DNA from: Deinococcus sp. Leaf326 | Lineage (GTDB): Bacteria > Deinococcota > Deinococci > Deinococcales > Deinococcaceae | Direction of reading: 5' to 3' | Length of the DNA stretch: 11,462 nt | Assembly: GCF_001424185.1 (NCBI RefSeq) | Contig: NZ_LMOM01000041.1 | Location: forward strand, 2,447 to 13,908 | Shown here: piece after piece, positions 5,325 to 11,462 of the stretch | Layout of the letters: each line of letters begins with the position of its first letter | How positions within the stretch are numbered: position 1 is the first letter of the stretch | The notes under the pieces: model-generated | Told to the model about the DNA's origin: nothing | Databases searched by the model: none | The model's input: the letters and a program-made list of their open reading frames with translations, nothing else | Program-made: the position numbers and the translations under genes

Positions 5325-6320
5325 TCAGGGAGCGCTTAGAGCAAACCGAGCAGTGCTGAGCACATCCGGATTCACGGGCGTCACGGGTCCTTCTCCCTTG
5401 AGGGTGCGGATCAAATTCTCCGCGGCGCGGCGACCCGAATTGTCGCGTGCCTCAGTCGTCACCCCACCGACATGCGGGCTCATCAGGAGGTTATCCAGAC
5501 CATGCAGGTGGCTGCCTGCTGGCAGAGGCTCCTCTTCGAACACATCCAGGGCCGCCGCCGCGATGGTGCCTTGGCGCAGGGCATCGGCAAGCGCGACCGT
5601 GTCGACCACTCCACCACGGGCCGTGTTGATCAGGCATGCGCTGGGCTTCATGCGCTGGAGACGTTCTGCATTGATGAAGTGACGGGTATTGGCATTCAGG
5701 GGGATATGGAGACTGAGGTAATCGCTTTGCTCAATCAACGCGTCGAGGTCGACATACGTGACCCCATACTGAGCCGCGAATTCCGCATCACGGTACTCCT
5801 CGTAGGCCAGCAGGGTCATGCCAAAAGCGTGTGCGCGCTTCGCCACTTCCTTACCAATACCGCCCAGTCCAGCCAGGCCAAGTGTCTTGCCATGCAGTTC
5901 GGTGCCTTCGTAGCGCTTGAATCCACCTGCATTCATCTCCGCCCAGTTCTTGGCGGTGTGGCGTGCACAGCCGAGCATCATTGCCAGGGTCCATTCCGCA
6001 ACGGCGTACCGATTGACGTTCGGCGTATTGCAGACCACGATCCCGTGCCGCGTGGCGGCGGCCACGTCAATGCTGTCGAAGCCCACGCCCGTTCGGGAAA
6101 TGACCTTCAGCTCCGGTGCGGCTGCCAGGACCCGATCAGTGAAAGGCTCGTTGGCGATAATCGCACCCGACACGCCGTCCAGCAGGGCTAGCAAGTCGTC
6201 CTCTGTACGTTTCTGGAGAGCGGGAGCATAGACCGGCTCGAAGCCCTCGGAGCGGAGAAGAGCATCAACCTCTCCGCCAGGGTGAAGAAAAATAGAAGTG
6301 ACAAGGATTTTCTGTGTCAT
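5325..6320 (-). CDS. D-2-hydroxyacid dehydrogenase (phosphoglycerate dehydrogenase-like)
   Basis: A 331-residue NAD-dependent oxidoreductase interconverting a D-2-hydroxy acid and its 2-oxo acid in the cytosol. The substrate domain (residues 1-105 and about 295-331) flanks a Rossmann domain with GLGGIG (151-156). Acidic residues at the end of the second strand (AYEEYRD, Glu174) favour NAD over NADP. The catalytic triad is complete: Arg235 in NTARGGVVD, Glu264 in VFEEEPLP and His283 in SPHVGG. The motif SRTGVGFDSIDV is typical of the SerA/hydroxypyruvate-reductase branch. The length equals single-domain family members without the ACT regulatory domain, which argues against biosynthetic SerA. 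The ATG at 6320 follows GAGGT at a normal distance. The gene lies 31 nt downstream of the binding-protein gene and 86 nt before the aldolase-family gene, consistent with one operon. Confidence 0.88.
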   Translation of the reverse strand: MTQKILVTSIFLHPGGEVDALLRSEGFEPVYAPALQKRTEDDLLALLDGVSGAIIANEPFTDRVLAAAPELKVISRTGVGFDSIDVAAATRHGIVVCNTPNVNRYAVAEWTLAMMLGCARHTAKNWAEMNAGGFKRYEGTELHGKTLGLAGLGGIGKEVAKRAHAFGMTLLAYEEYRDAEFAAQYGVTYVDLDALIEQSDYLSLHIPLNANTRHFINAERLQRMKPSACLINTARGGVVDTVALADALRQGTIAAAALDVFEEEPLPAGSHLHGLDNLLMSPHVGGVTTEARDNSGRRAAENLIRTLKGEGPVTPVNPDVLSTARFALSAP

Positions 6321-6351
6321 AGGCGACCTCTAATGGGGTTGAGAAGTTGAC

Positions 6352-7347
6352 TCACTGACGCGACAGCGGCAGAAGGTCGCGAATGTCTTTCTCGTAGGTG
6401 TTCCAATACGTCGTGTATTTGGGGGGGGTCATGTACCGAAGGGTCAAGCCCAGGTTTTTCATTTCCTGCTTGTGCTCTTCAGAGTTCGCGACTTTCTGGA
6501 TAGCCTTACTCAGGACGTTGACGACGGCAGTAGGTGTCCCGGCGGGTGCTGCAAAACCACGGGAAGCAGAACTTTCCAGCTTGTACCCGTAGGCGGCAAA
6601 CGTAGGCACATTCGGGTAGAAGGGGCTGCGGCGATCATCCATTACACCGAGGATGCGCACCTCACCGGTTTTGTACTGACCCAGGAGATCGCCGACATTC
6701 CCACCAAACACGTCAATTTTTCCGCCAAGTAGGGCAGTTGTCGCTGCAGCGATGCCTTGAGAGAAGTGCACAGGAGCAAACTTCACGCCCGCCATCTTCT
6801 CCAGTTGCAGAATCGCGAAATGCTCATCGGTCTGGAGGCCCGTGGTAGAGATCGTGATCTTCCCAGGATTGGCCTTGGCCGCTGCAATGACGTCTTTAAG
6901 GGTCTTGTAGGGGCTGTCCTTGCGTACTGCGAACAGGCCGGGGTCCACGACATGCAGCGCCAATGGGAGGAAGTTGTCGCGTTTGTAGGTGGCCTGCCGC
7001 GCAGGGTCGAGATAGGTCACCACGGCGGACGGAAAGTTCGTGTTACCAATTGTGTAACCATCGGGTTTCGCCTGAGTGAGGGCAACGTACCCAAGCTGGC
7101 CGCCAGCGCCGGGACGGTTCACGACAACGACAGGCACGCCGAGTTCCTTCTCCAAGCCTTTGGCGAGCAGTCGGGCACCCACGTCAGTACTGCCGCCAGC
7201 GGCGAAGCCGACGATGATCTGAAGGGTCTTGCCTTTCTCTGGGAAAGTGGCGCCCCGCGTCTGGGCGGCTGCCGGCGAAGACGACAGGCTCGCGGACAGA
7301 AGGAGGGTGGTCACAGTGATCAGGCCTTGCTTGGGGGTGAATTTCAT
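6352..7347 (-). CDS. tctC: Bug/TctC-type substrate-binding protein of a tripartite tricarboxylate transporter
   Basis: A 331-residue extracytoplasmic binding protein. It starts with a Sec signal peptide, MKFTPKQGLITVTTLLLSAS and on to SPAAA, with probable cleavage after Ala28. The mature part shows Bug-family hallmarks: VGFAAGGSTDVGARLLA (46-62), VVNRPGAGGQLGYVAL (75-90), KPDGYTIG (94-101), DPGLFAVRKDSPYKTL (135-150) and LLGGKIDVFGG (207-217). These proteins bind small carboxylates such as citrate, succinate, malate or aromatic acids in a clam-shell cleft and hand them to TctA/TctB. GAGGT precedes the ATG at 7347. The gene follows tctA after a 170-nt gap that may hold a processing site, since binding proteins are usually needed in excess. 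A run of eight identical bases (6421-6428, encoding Thr-Pro-Pro) lies near the C terminus. Confidence 0.92.
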   Translation of the reverse strand: MKFTPKQGLITVTTLLLSASLSSSPAAAQTRGATFPEKGKTLQIIVGFAAGGSTDVGARLLAKGLEKELGVPVVVVNRPGAGGQLGYVALTQAKPDGYTIGNTNFPSAVVTYLDPARQATYKRDNFLPLALHVVDPGLFAVRKDSPYKTLKDVIAAAKANPGKITISTTGLQTDEHFAILQLEKMAGVKFAPVHFSQGIAAATTALLGGKIDVFGGNVGDLLGQYKTGEVRILGVMDDRRSPFYPNVPTFAAYGYKLESSASRGFAAPAGTPTAVVNVLSKAIQKVANSEEHKQEMKNLGLTLRYMTPPKYTTYWNTYEKDIRDLLPLSRQ

Positions 7348-7517
7348 GGCGAACCTCAGTGGGTGCTGCGCAGGGCAACAGGGAATGAATCGCGGATGAA
7401 GGGCCGAGGACAGGCGTAGAGCATCGGAGGGACTTTCATTGGAGAAGACAGGCAGAAACTTCGGCGGTCAGGTGGGATAAAACGGTCGATGCGTGCTGAC
7501 ATGCCGCTCTAGACGAG
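7348..7517. other. Spacer inside the operon between tctA and tctC
   Basis: No gene is supported here. It contains only the ribosome site of the binding-protein gene, at its 7347 end. A secondary promoter or RNA-processing site could lie here, but I see no convincing consensus. Confidence 0.3.
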
Positions 7518-8333
7518 TCAGGTGCTGCGTCGCTGCCACCGGGGCAGGAGCGGCCGGTAGGCAGGCGAAAGCAGAACTAGGACAGCAGCCAGCAGGAACC
7601 CAACCGCGATCGGGCTTTGCAGGAAGATGAGTGGGCTGCCCTGAGACAGTTCCAAGGATTGACGGAGGGACCGTTCCATCAATGGGCCGAGCACGAGCGC
7701 AAGGATGATCGGGGCGATCGGGTAATCGAGTTTGCGCAGGATGTAGCCGATGACGCCGAAGATCAACATCACGTAGATGTCAAAGACGGAGTTGTTGATG
7801 GTGTAGGCGCCCACCACCAGCAATGCGAGAATGATGCCGATCAAGATGGACTGCGGAATTTGTAGTACCCGGACCCAGATGCCGATGAGGGGAAGATTCA
7901 GGATCAGCAGGATGATGTTGCCAACGTAGAAGCTCGCGATGACACCCCAGGCCACGTCTGGGTGCTCCTGAAAGAGGAGCGGGCCGGGCACCAGGCCTTT
8001 CATCAGAAACGCGCCCATCAGCACCGCGACCGTTGGGGAGGCGGGGATGCCCAGGGTGAACAAAGGGATGAGGGCGCCGTTGGCGTGCGCATTGTTCGCG
8101 GTTTCTGGTCCGGCGACCCCTTCGATCGCGCCATGGCCGAAGCGCTCGGGGTGCTTGGCCGCTTTGCGCTCCACGACGTAGGAGAGCAAGGAGGACACAG
8201 AACCCGTCATGCCGGGCACCAGGCCTAGAAGAGTACCGATGACGCTGCCACGCAGAATCGGTGCAGTGGAGTCTCGCAGGTCCTGACGGGTGAGCATGAG
8301 GGAGCTCATGGCGTGAGCGACCACAGGTCGCAA
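7518..8333 (-). CDS. tctA: TctA permease, C-terminal part (after the internal stop)
   Basis: This is the second half of the large transporter subunit, in the same frame as the first half and separated from it only by TAG 8340-8342 and two codons. The open frame can be read from TTG 8333 (271 aa), but no ribosome site precedes that codon or the first downstream ATG (8309), so it is unlikely to be a separate gene. It holds the family's second signature, GLVPGMTGSVSSLLSYVVER, then GPETANNAHANGALIPLF and TLGIPASPTVAVLMGAF, followed by about five membrane helices and a basic tail (RWQRRST). In an intact TctA these two similar halves form the membrane channel for carboxylate uptake. Confidence 0.8.
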   Translation of the reverse strand: MRPVVAHAMSSLMLTRQDLRDSTAPILRGSVIGTLLGLVPGMTGSVSSLLSYVVERKAAKHPERFGHGAIEGVAGPETANNAHANGALIPLFTLGIPASPTVAVLMGAFLMKGLVPGPLLFQEHPDVAWGVIASFYVGNIILLILNLPLIGIWVRVLQIPQSILIGIILALLVVGAYTINNSVFDIYVMLIFGVIGYILRKLDYPIAPIILALVLGPLMERSLRQSLELSQGSPLIFLQSPIAVGFLLAAVLVLLSPAYRPLLPRWQRRST

Positions 8334-8339
8334 GCGACT

Positions 8340-8342
8340 CTA
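8340..8342 (-). other. tctA: In-frame TAG codon splitting tctA
   Basis: Codon 224 of a 497-codon reading frame (9011 down to 7518) is TAG. It follows GLSEILLLA and precedes SRLRPVVAHAMSSLMLTRQD. Frame and protein similarity continue without shift on both sides, so a single substitution (for example from GAG, CAG or AAG) explains it. It could be a true nonsense mutation, a readthrough site or a sequence error. Confidence 0.8.
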
Positions 8343-9011
8343 GGCAAGGAGCAGGATCTCACTCAAGCCGAACAGCCCCATGACGACAGCCACGAAGCTT
8401 AAGCCGTCGAGAAGTTCAATATGACCAAACGTGAAGCGCGGAAGACCCTGAACCGGGTCAAGCCCGACGAGCGCCAGAAGCAGCCCAAATAGACCCATCA
8501 TGAGGCCCTTGACTAGGGATTTACCCGCCAGGCCCATCAGCAGCGAGAGGCCCAGCAAGGTGAGTGCCGCGAATTCTACTGGTCCGAATTGAAGAGCGAG
8601 ACGCGCGAGGCTGCCAGCCGCGAGGACCAGGGCAATAGTAGCGAACGTGCCCCCCACGAACGAGCCGATGGCAGAAATGGCTAGGGCAGCTCCTGCACGG
8701 CCTTTTTTGGCCATCTGGTGTCCATCGATGGCAGTGACGGCCGAGGCGGCCTCGCCTGGAACGTTAAGCAGCACGCTGGTGATGGTGCCGCCGTAGGCCG
8801 TGCCGTAGAACAGTGAGGTCAACATGATGATCGCGCCGGTGGCGGGCAGTTGGAAAGTCAGGGGGATCAGCAGGGCCGTACCAGCGACAGGGCCGATGCC
8901 GGGCAGAACGCCGATGAGGGTACCAAGGACAGACCCCAGCAGCGCATAGAGCAGGTTCTGCCACTCCAGCGCGATTCCGAAGCCATGCATCAGGTTGGTG
9001 AGTGAGTCCAT
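8340..9011 (-). CDS. tctA: TctA permease, N-terminal part (before the internal stop)
   Basis: This 223-residue first half of the large membrane subunit starts MDSLTNLMHGFGIALEWQNL with TAAGGAA 7 nt upstream of the ATG at 9011. It shows the TctA signatures GVLPGIGPVAGTALLIPL (34-51), SLFYGTAYGGTITSVLLN (66-83) and PGEAASAVTAIDGHQMA (85-101), plus about five to six hydrophobic helices. Intact TctA proteins are close to 500 residues, matching the 497 codons here if the TAG is ignored. TctB ends 11 nt upstream, its stop overlapping the ribosome site, so the two are probably co-translated. Unless the stop is read through, the product is a half permease. Confidence 0.85.
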   Translation of the reverse strand: MDSLTNLMHGFGIALEWQNLLYALLGSVLGTLIGVLPGIGPVAGTALLIPLTFQLPATGAIIMLTSLFYGTAYGGTITSVLLNVPGEAASAVTAIDGHQMAKKGRAGAALAISAIGSFVGGTFATIALVLAAGSLARLALQFGPVEFAALTLLGLSLLMGLAGKSLVKGLMMGLFGLLLALVGLDPVQGLPRFTFGHIELLDGLSFVAVVMGLFGLSEILLLA

Positions 9012-9022
9012 GACTGGGTTCC

Positions 9023-9538
9023 TTACAGCCCGAGCTGCTTGAGAAAAGACAGGGAGGCGAGGGGCAGTTCGACATCGAGGTAGCGCGTCAGAATCTGGAA
9101 CAGGCCGACACTGAACACCACGGCAACGATCAGGGTGGTCAGGGGACGCACCCGTTCCAGGCCCAGCAGGAGGAAGACCAGCAGGACGAAGACGGTAACC
9201 TGAAAGCCAAGCACGGGCAGCAGCAGGCCAGTGAGGATCAGGGCTCCAAGTACGGCTCCGACGCGCAGGAGTGCGCGCCCAGTAGGCATCGCTTGCTCCT
9301 CTTCCCTCTCTGGACTCCCACTGATCGCCGGATCAACGGCTACTGGCTTGCGGGACGCCCGGGTCGCTTGAAGGAGTTGAACGAGAGCCAGGAGGCTGAG
9401 AAGGCCGCCGAGCCAGACGGCGAAAAAGCCTGCTCCCGGACCGAGAGGGGTGTAGTACTGGAGTCTCAACGCTTGCCACACAATGAAGGCAGCAAAGAGC
9501 AGAAGGATGACGGCGGCGATTTGCTGAGGTCGGTGCAT
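9023..9538 (-). CDS. tctB: TctB, small membrane subunit of the tripartite tricarboxylate transporter
   Basis: A 171-residue integral membrane protein. I chose ATG 9538 (MHRPQQIAAVILLLFAAFIV) because GGGAG lies 5-6 nt upstream; a GTG at 9556 is in frame but has no better site. Hydrophobic segments lie at about 7-25, 38-57, 91-110, 113-127 and 132-150. The motif YYTPLGPGAGFFAVWLGGLL between the first two is typical of TctB. A charged Glu-rich loop (about 75-85) separates the two halves. TctB is the poorly conserved small partner of TctA and is needed for transport. The gene lies 21 nt after the IclR-type gene and 11 nt before tctA, which indicates one transcript. Confidence 0.85.
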   Translation of the reverse strand: MHRPQQIAAVILLLFAAFIVWQALRLQYYTPLGPGAGFFAVWLGGLLSLLALVQLLQATRASRKPVAVDPAISGSPEREEEQAMPTGRALLRVGAVLGALILTGLLLPVLGFQVTVFVLLVFLLLGLERVRPLTTLIVAVVFSVGLFQILTRYLDVELPLASLSFLKQLGL

Positions 9539-9559
9539 AGTGTCTCCCGAGGTCACGGT

Positions 9560-10402
9560 TCAGTCCTGACGCTGACGGGAACGACGAGCAGCTACCGGCT
9601 CGGCCGAGACATTGAGCCCTTGTTGTCCGGTGGACCAGGCGCCCGAGGCCTCCCCAATGGTCCGGGCGGCCCGCATGACCTCTTCTACGAGAGTCTCGAC
9701 CTGCTCGGGGGTGACCCGTTTCTCGTGGGCAGTGATCCCTACAGCGGCCTTGACGGTCTGGTCCGACGTCCTGACGGGTGCAGCGACCGCGAAGATCTGC
9801 TGGAGGCGTTCACTCCGGCTGATCGCGTAGCCTTGCTGGGCGACTTCGTCAAGCCGGGCTTCCAGTGCGGGCCGATCCAAGCGCTGACCATTAGCGAGCA
9901 CGACTTCCGGATGGTGTTCGAGCAGGGCATAACGATCCGCAACCTGCATTGAGGCAGCGAGCACGAGGCCGGGGGCCCCGAGCAGCAGAGGAAGGCGCTG
10001 ACCCACCGGGAGGGTATGCGCGAACGGCGTCCGTCCCTCGACACGCTGCACGACAACACGTTCCATCCCTGCCCGGACATACATGGTGACGGTTTCCTGG
10101 GTATTGAGGGCGACCTGCTGAAGAACGGGCAGTGCGGCCCGGTTCAGGCTGTCATTCATCAGGAACGCGTAGGCCAGGGGCAGCGTGCCGACATCGAGCT
10201 GATATCCGGTTTGAATCTTTTGAACGAGGGACCACTGCTCTAAAGAGGCGAGGAAGCGAATCACAGTGGCCTTGGACATGTCGGTCCGGACACTGAGTTC
10301 GGTGAGGGTAAGGGAGCGATCTGAACGTGCGAGGACGTCGAGCAAGGTAAACGCACGTTCGACGGCGCGGATGGAACCCGCGGCTAGGTCCTTTTCTATC
10401 AT
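9560..10402 (-). CDS. IclR-family transcriptional regulator
   Basis: A 280-residue regulator at the head of the operon. Residues 10-70 form the winged helix-turn-helix (SIRAVERAFTLLDVLARSDR, TLTELSVRTDMSKATVIRFL, LEQWSLVQ). Residues about 80-255 form the IclR effector-binding domain (TQETVTMYVRAGMERVVVQR, then LPVGQRLPLLLGAPG and GYAISRSERLQQIFAVAAPV). The Arg/Gln-rich tail is unusual but short. The start at ATG 10402 follows AGGTGA, which overlaps an inverted repeat likely to be its own operator. IclR proteins usually regulate adjacent catabolic genes and often themselves; the ligand is probably the transported acid or an intermediate. Close spacing to tctB implies the regulator is co-transcribed with its targets. 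Confidence 0.9.
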   Translation of the reverse strand: MIEKDLAAGSIRAVERAFTLLDVLARSDRSLTLTELSVRTDMSKATVIRFLASLEQWSLVQKIQTGYQLDVGTLPLAYAFLMNDSLNRAALPVLQQVALNTQETVTMYVRAGMERVVVQRVEGRTPFAHTLPVGQRLPLLLGAPGLVLAASMQVADRYALLEHHPEVVLANGQRLDRPALEARLDEVAQQGYAISRSERLQQIFAVAAPVRTSDQTVKAAVGITAHEKRVTPEQVETLVEEVMRAARTIGEASGAWSTGQQGLNVSAEPVAARRSRQRQD

Positions 10403-10405
10403 TGT

Positions 10406-10418
10406 TTCACCTAGTGAA
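10406..10418 (-). promoter_or_regulatory. Candidate IclR operator overlapping the ribosome site
   Basis: TTCAC-CTA-GTGAA is a perfect 5-bp inverted repeat with a 3-bp spacer, extending imperfectly to GTTTCAC/GTGAACC. It ends 4 nt before the IclR-type start codon and includes its AGGTGA ribosome site. Size and symmetry suit a dimeric IclR regulator, and binding here would block the operon's own start. It is an inference from position and symmetry. Confidence 0.5.
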
Positions 10419-10438
10419 CCTTTGTTTTATTTTCCGAT

Positions 10439-10467
10439 ATTCTGGCAGGACGAATGATGACAGTCAA
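10439..10467 (-). promoter_or_regulatory. Sigma70-like promoter of the IclR-tct operon
   Basis: On the minus strand TTGACT (10467-10462) and CAGAAT (10444-10439) are 17 bp apart, five and four matches to the consensus hexamers. Initiation would fall near 10432, giving a leader of about 30 nt that contains the inverted-repeat operator and ribosome site. The -35 lies in a short direct repeat, GTCAA-GTCAA. Confidence 0.5.
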
Positions 10468-10583
10468 GTCAAGTGACACGCTGTCGCCAAGGTGATGGCC
10501 GATTGAGTGAGGGAACACGAGTGAAATTTCTCGACCAACACGGGCGTTTGCAGCCTTATTTCCCGTAGAACGCCTGAGTTTGA

Positions 10584-10589
10584 TAGGTT
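10584..10589 (+). promoter_or_regulatory. Possible extended -10 element of the recombinase gene
   Basis: TGATAGGTT combines an extended TGN with a TANNNT hexamer, 9 nt before the ATG at 10599. A matching -35 at normal spacing is not evident. No ribosome site is visible, so a very short or absent leader is possible. Confidence 0.35.
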
Positions 10590-10598
10590 GAGCACCCC

Positions 10599-11462
10599 AT
10601 GACCCTTGCGCTATACCAGGGCAGCTTGCTCGCGCAGACCCGCGAGTGGACGAACCTCCACGACGAGGAATTGCGCCGCCGTGCCGTGAAAGCTGCGGCG
10701 GACAAGGACGTCGACGCTCTGATCTCCCTGACCACGGCCTATCTCGCGCATCAGGGTGGCAGCGGTGTCCTGACCAGTCCACGTACGGTCGAGGCCTATG
10801 CCCTGGGCACCCGGCAGTTCGTCGAGTACGCCACGGCTCAGGCTCTCAGCCTGCTTCGGCCAGGTCGCCACGATGCGCAGGGGTACATCAACGCCCTCCT
10901 CGCTGCTGGGCGCAAACCTGCGGGGGTCCAGCTCAAGGTCGCATCGGCAGGTTGCCTCTACCGTGCCCTGCGCTGGGCCGGCGCCACGGAGGCTGACCCC
11001 TTCCGCGATACGAAGGTCCCCAAGGACCGCACGCCGGGGATCATCAAGCGCCCGCCTTATACCGAGGACGAGCTGGCGGATGTGCTCGAACATGCCGACG
11101 TGCACGCCAAGTTCCTGCTCTTCCTGACGGCCCATGCTGGCTTGCGCATTAGCGAGGCCCTGGCGCTGGAGTGGGATGACCTCGACGAGGTAGCCAAGCG
11201 CTTGCATGTGCGCAGCGGCAAGGGCCGGAAGGGTCGAGTGGTGGCCATGAGCACCAGCCTCGCGCGTGCAGCCCGTCATTACCGAGGCCTCTATGGACCA
11301 GGCGGCCCAGACCATACCGATGGGAAACGGACGACGCCCAGTACCCATCTCTTCCGGTATAGGCATGCCATGACCGCCCGACACCACATCAGCAAAGCCT
11401 TCGCCCTGGCCGGGGTGGACTTCAGAGGCTTCCACCCCGGACGCAAGTACGCCGGAACACGG
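10599..11462 (+). CDS. Tyrosine recombinase / phage-integrase family, 3' end outside the window
   Basis: An uninterrupted frame of 288 codons runs from ATG 10599 to the window edge. The N-terminal core-binding (SAM-like) domain spans about residues 35-140 (DALISLTTAYLAHQ, SPRTVEAYALGTRQFVEYAT, LYRALRWAGATEADPF). The catalytic domain begins near 153 with PYTEDELADVL. Catalytic residues visible are Arg183 in AHAGLRISEALALEWDD, Lys208 in SGKGRKG, and the second-box His279 and Arg282 in FHPGRKYAGTR. The tyrosine nucleophile should lie just beyond the edge. The second box reads HPGRK rather than the common HxLRH, so Leu is replaced by Gly and the last His by Lys. It could be a chromosomal Xer-like recombinase of the Deinococcus/Thermus type or an integrase of a mobile element; no attachment site is seen. 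Confidence 0.85.
   Translation, partial: MTLALYQGSLLAQTREWTNLHDEELRRRAVKAAADKDVDALISLTTAYLAHQGGSGVLTSPRTVEAYALGTRQFVEYATAQALSLLRPGRHDAQGYINALLAAGRKPAGVQLKVASAGCLYRALRWAGATEADPFRDTKVPKDRTPGIIKRPPYTEDELADVLEHADVHAKFLLFLTAHAGLRISEALALEWDDLDEVAKRLHVRSGKGRKGRVVAMSTSLARAARHYRGLYGPGGPDHTDGKRTTPSTHLFRYRHAMTARHHISKAFALAGVDFRGFHPGRKYAGTR

Noticed and set aside
5472..6191. A 239-codon plus-strand open frame opposite the dehydrogenase gene
   Set aside because: It is antisense to a gene with complete catalytic and Rossmann motifs; its translation has no recognisable domain and follows the third-position bias of the real gene.
6757..7419. A 220-codon plus-strand open frame opposite tctC
   Set aside because: Antisense to a clear Bug-family binding protein. 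It is Gly/Arg-rich with no motif, a shadow of GC-rich codons.
7518..9011. Two independent genes in place of one tctA
   Set aside because: The two parts share one frame, together match the usual length of one TctA, and the second part has no ribosome site.
10611..11435. A 274-codon minus-strand open frame opposite the recombinase
   Set aside because: The plus strand encodes catalytic boxes of a tyrosine recombinase over the same bases; the antisense product lacks any family feature.
1..11462. CRISPR array, tRNA, rRNA, toxin-antitoxin or defence system
   Set aside because: I saw no regularly spaced direct repeats, no cloverleaf or rRNA-like sequence, and no recognisable nuclease, toxin or defence domain. 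The small unassigned genes (2625-3373) do not show a paired toxin-antitoxin layout.

Overview
The window is GC-rich and looks like a Deinococcus genome. Two things point there. First, at least five genes have a TANNNT -10 hexamer only 5-6 nt before the start codon and no Shine-Dalgarno, which is the leaderless arrangement common in Deinococcus. Second, a tyrosine recombinase at the right edge resembles Deinococcus/Thermus Xer-like proteins. The genus call is inference; no marker gene is present.

Left region (1-4111), small and damaged genes. The left edge holds the 5' end of an IS5-family transposase (minus strand, running off the window). A short ORF remnant follows it, then an intact secreted CAP/SCP-domain lipoprotein (278-988, minus). 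On the plus strand come a small lipoprotein with an apparent +1 frameshift near its C terminus (1408-1789), an unassigned coding remnant (about 1779-1949), and a thioredoxin-reductase-like flavoprotein relic with a start-proximal frameshift and a large internal deletion (2063-2461), closed by a 20-bp perfect terminator stem. After these lie small hypothetical genes (2625-2813, 2904-3137, 3191-3373) and two more small genes with apparent frameshifts (3422-3756 and 3771-4111). The gene-free stretch 4112-4539 carries three hairpins that look like terminators facing both gene groups.

Middle region (4540-10402), one minus-strand catabolic operon. In transcription order it is an IclR-type regulator, TctB, TctA, TctC (a tripartite tricarboxylate transporter with its Bug-type binding protein), a D-2-hydroxyacid dehydrogenase and an RraA/HMG-aldolase-family protein. 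This reads as an uptake-and-degradation cassette for a small hydroxy- or oxo-carboxylate: the transporter imports it, an NAD-dependent dehydrogenase interconverts hydroxy and keto acid, and a class II pyruvate-type aldolase may cleave the product. A sigma70-like promoter and a TTCAC-CTA-GTGAA inverted repeat lie just before the regulator. The tctA gene is full length but split by a single in-frame TAG, so the transporter is either inactivated or depends on readthrough.

Right edge (10599-11462): the N-terminal 288 codons of a tyrosine recombinase, running off the window.

The most notable pattern is the density of lesions: three frameshifts, one nonsense codon, and one gene with both a frameshift and a deletion. 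These leave the start-site promoters and reading frames otherwise well preserved. That fits either recent gene decay next to mobile elements or residual sequence errors. I saw no CRISPR array, tRNA or rRNA. I did not find a clearly new multi-gene system; the best candidate for follow-up is the IclR-Tct-dehydrogenase-aldolase cassette with its interrupted permease.
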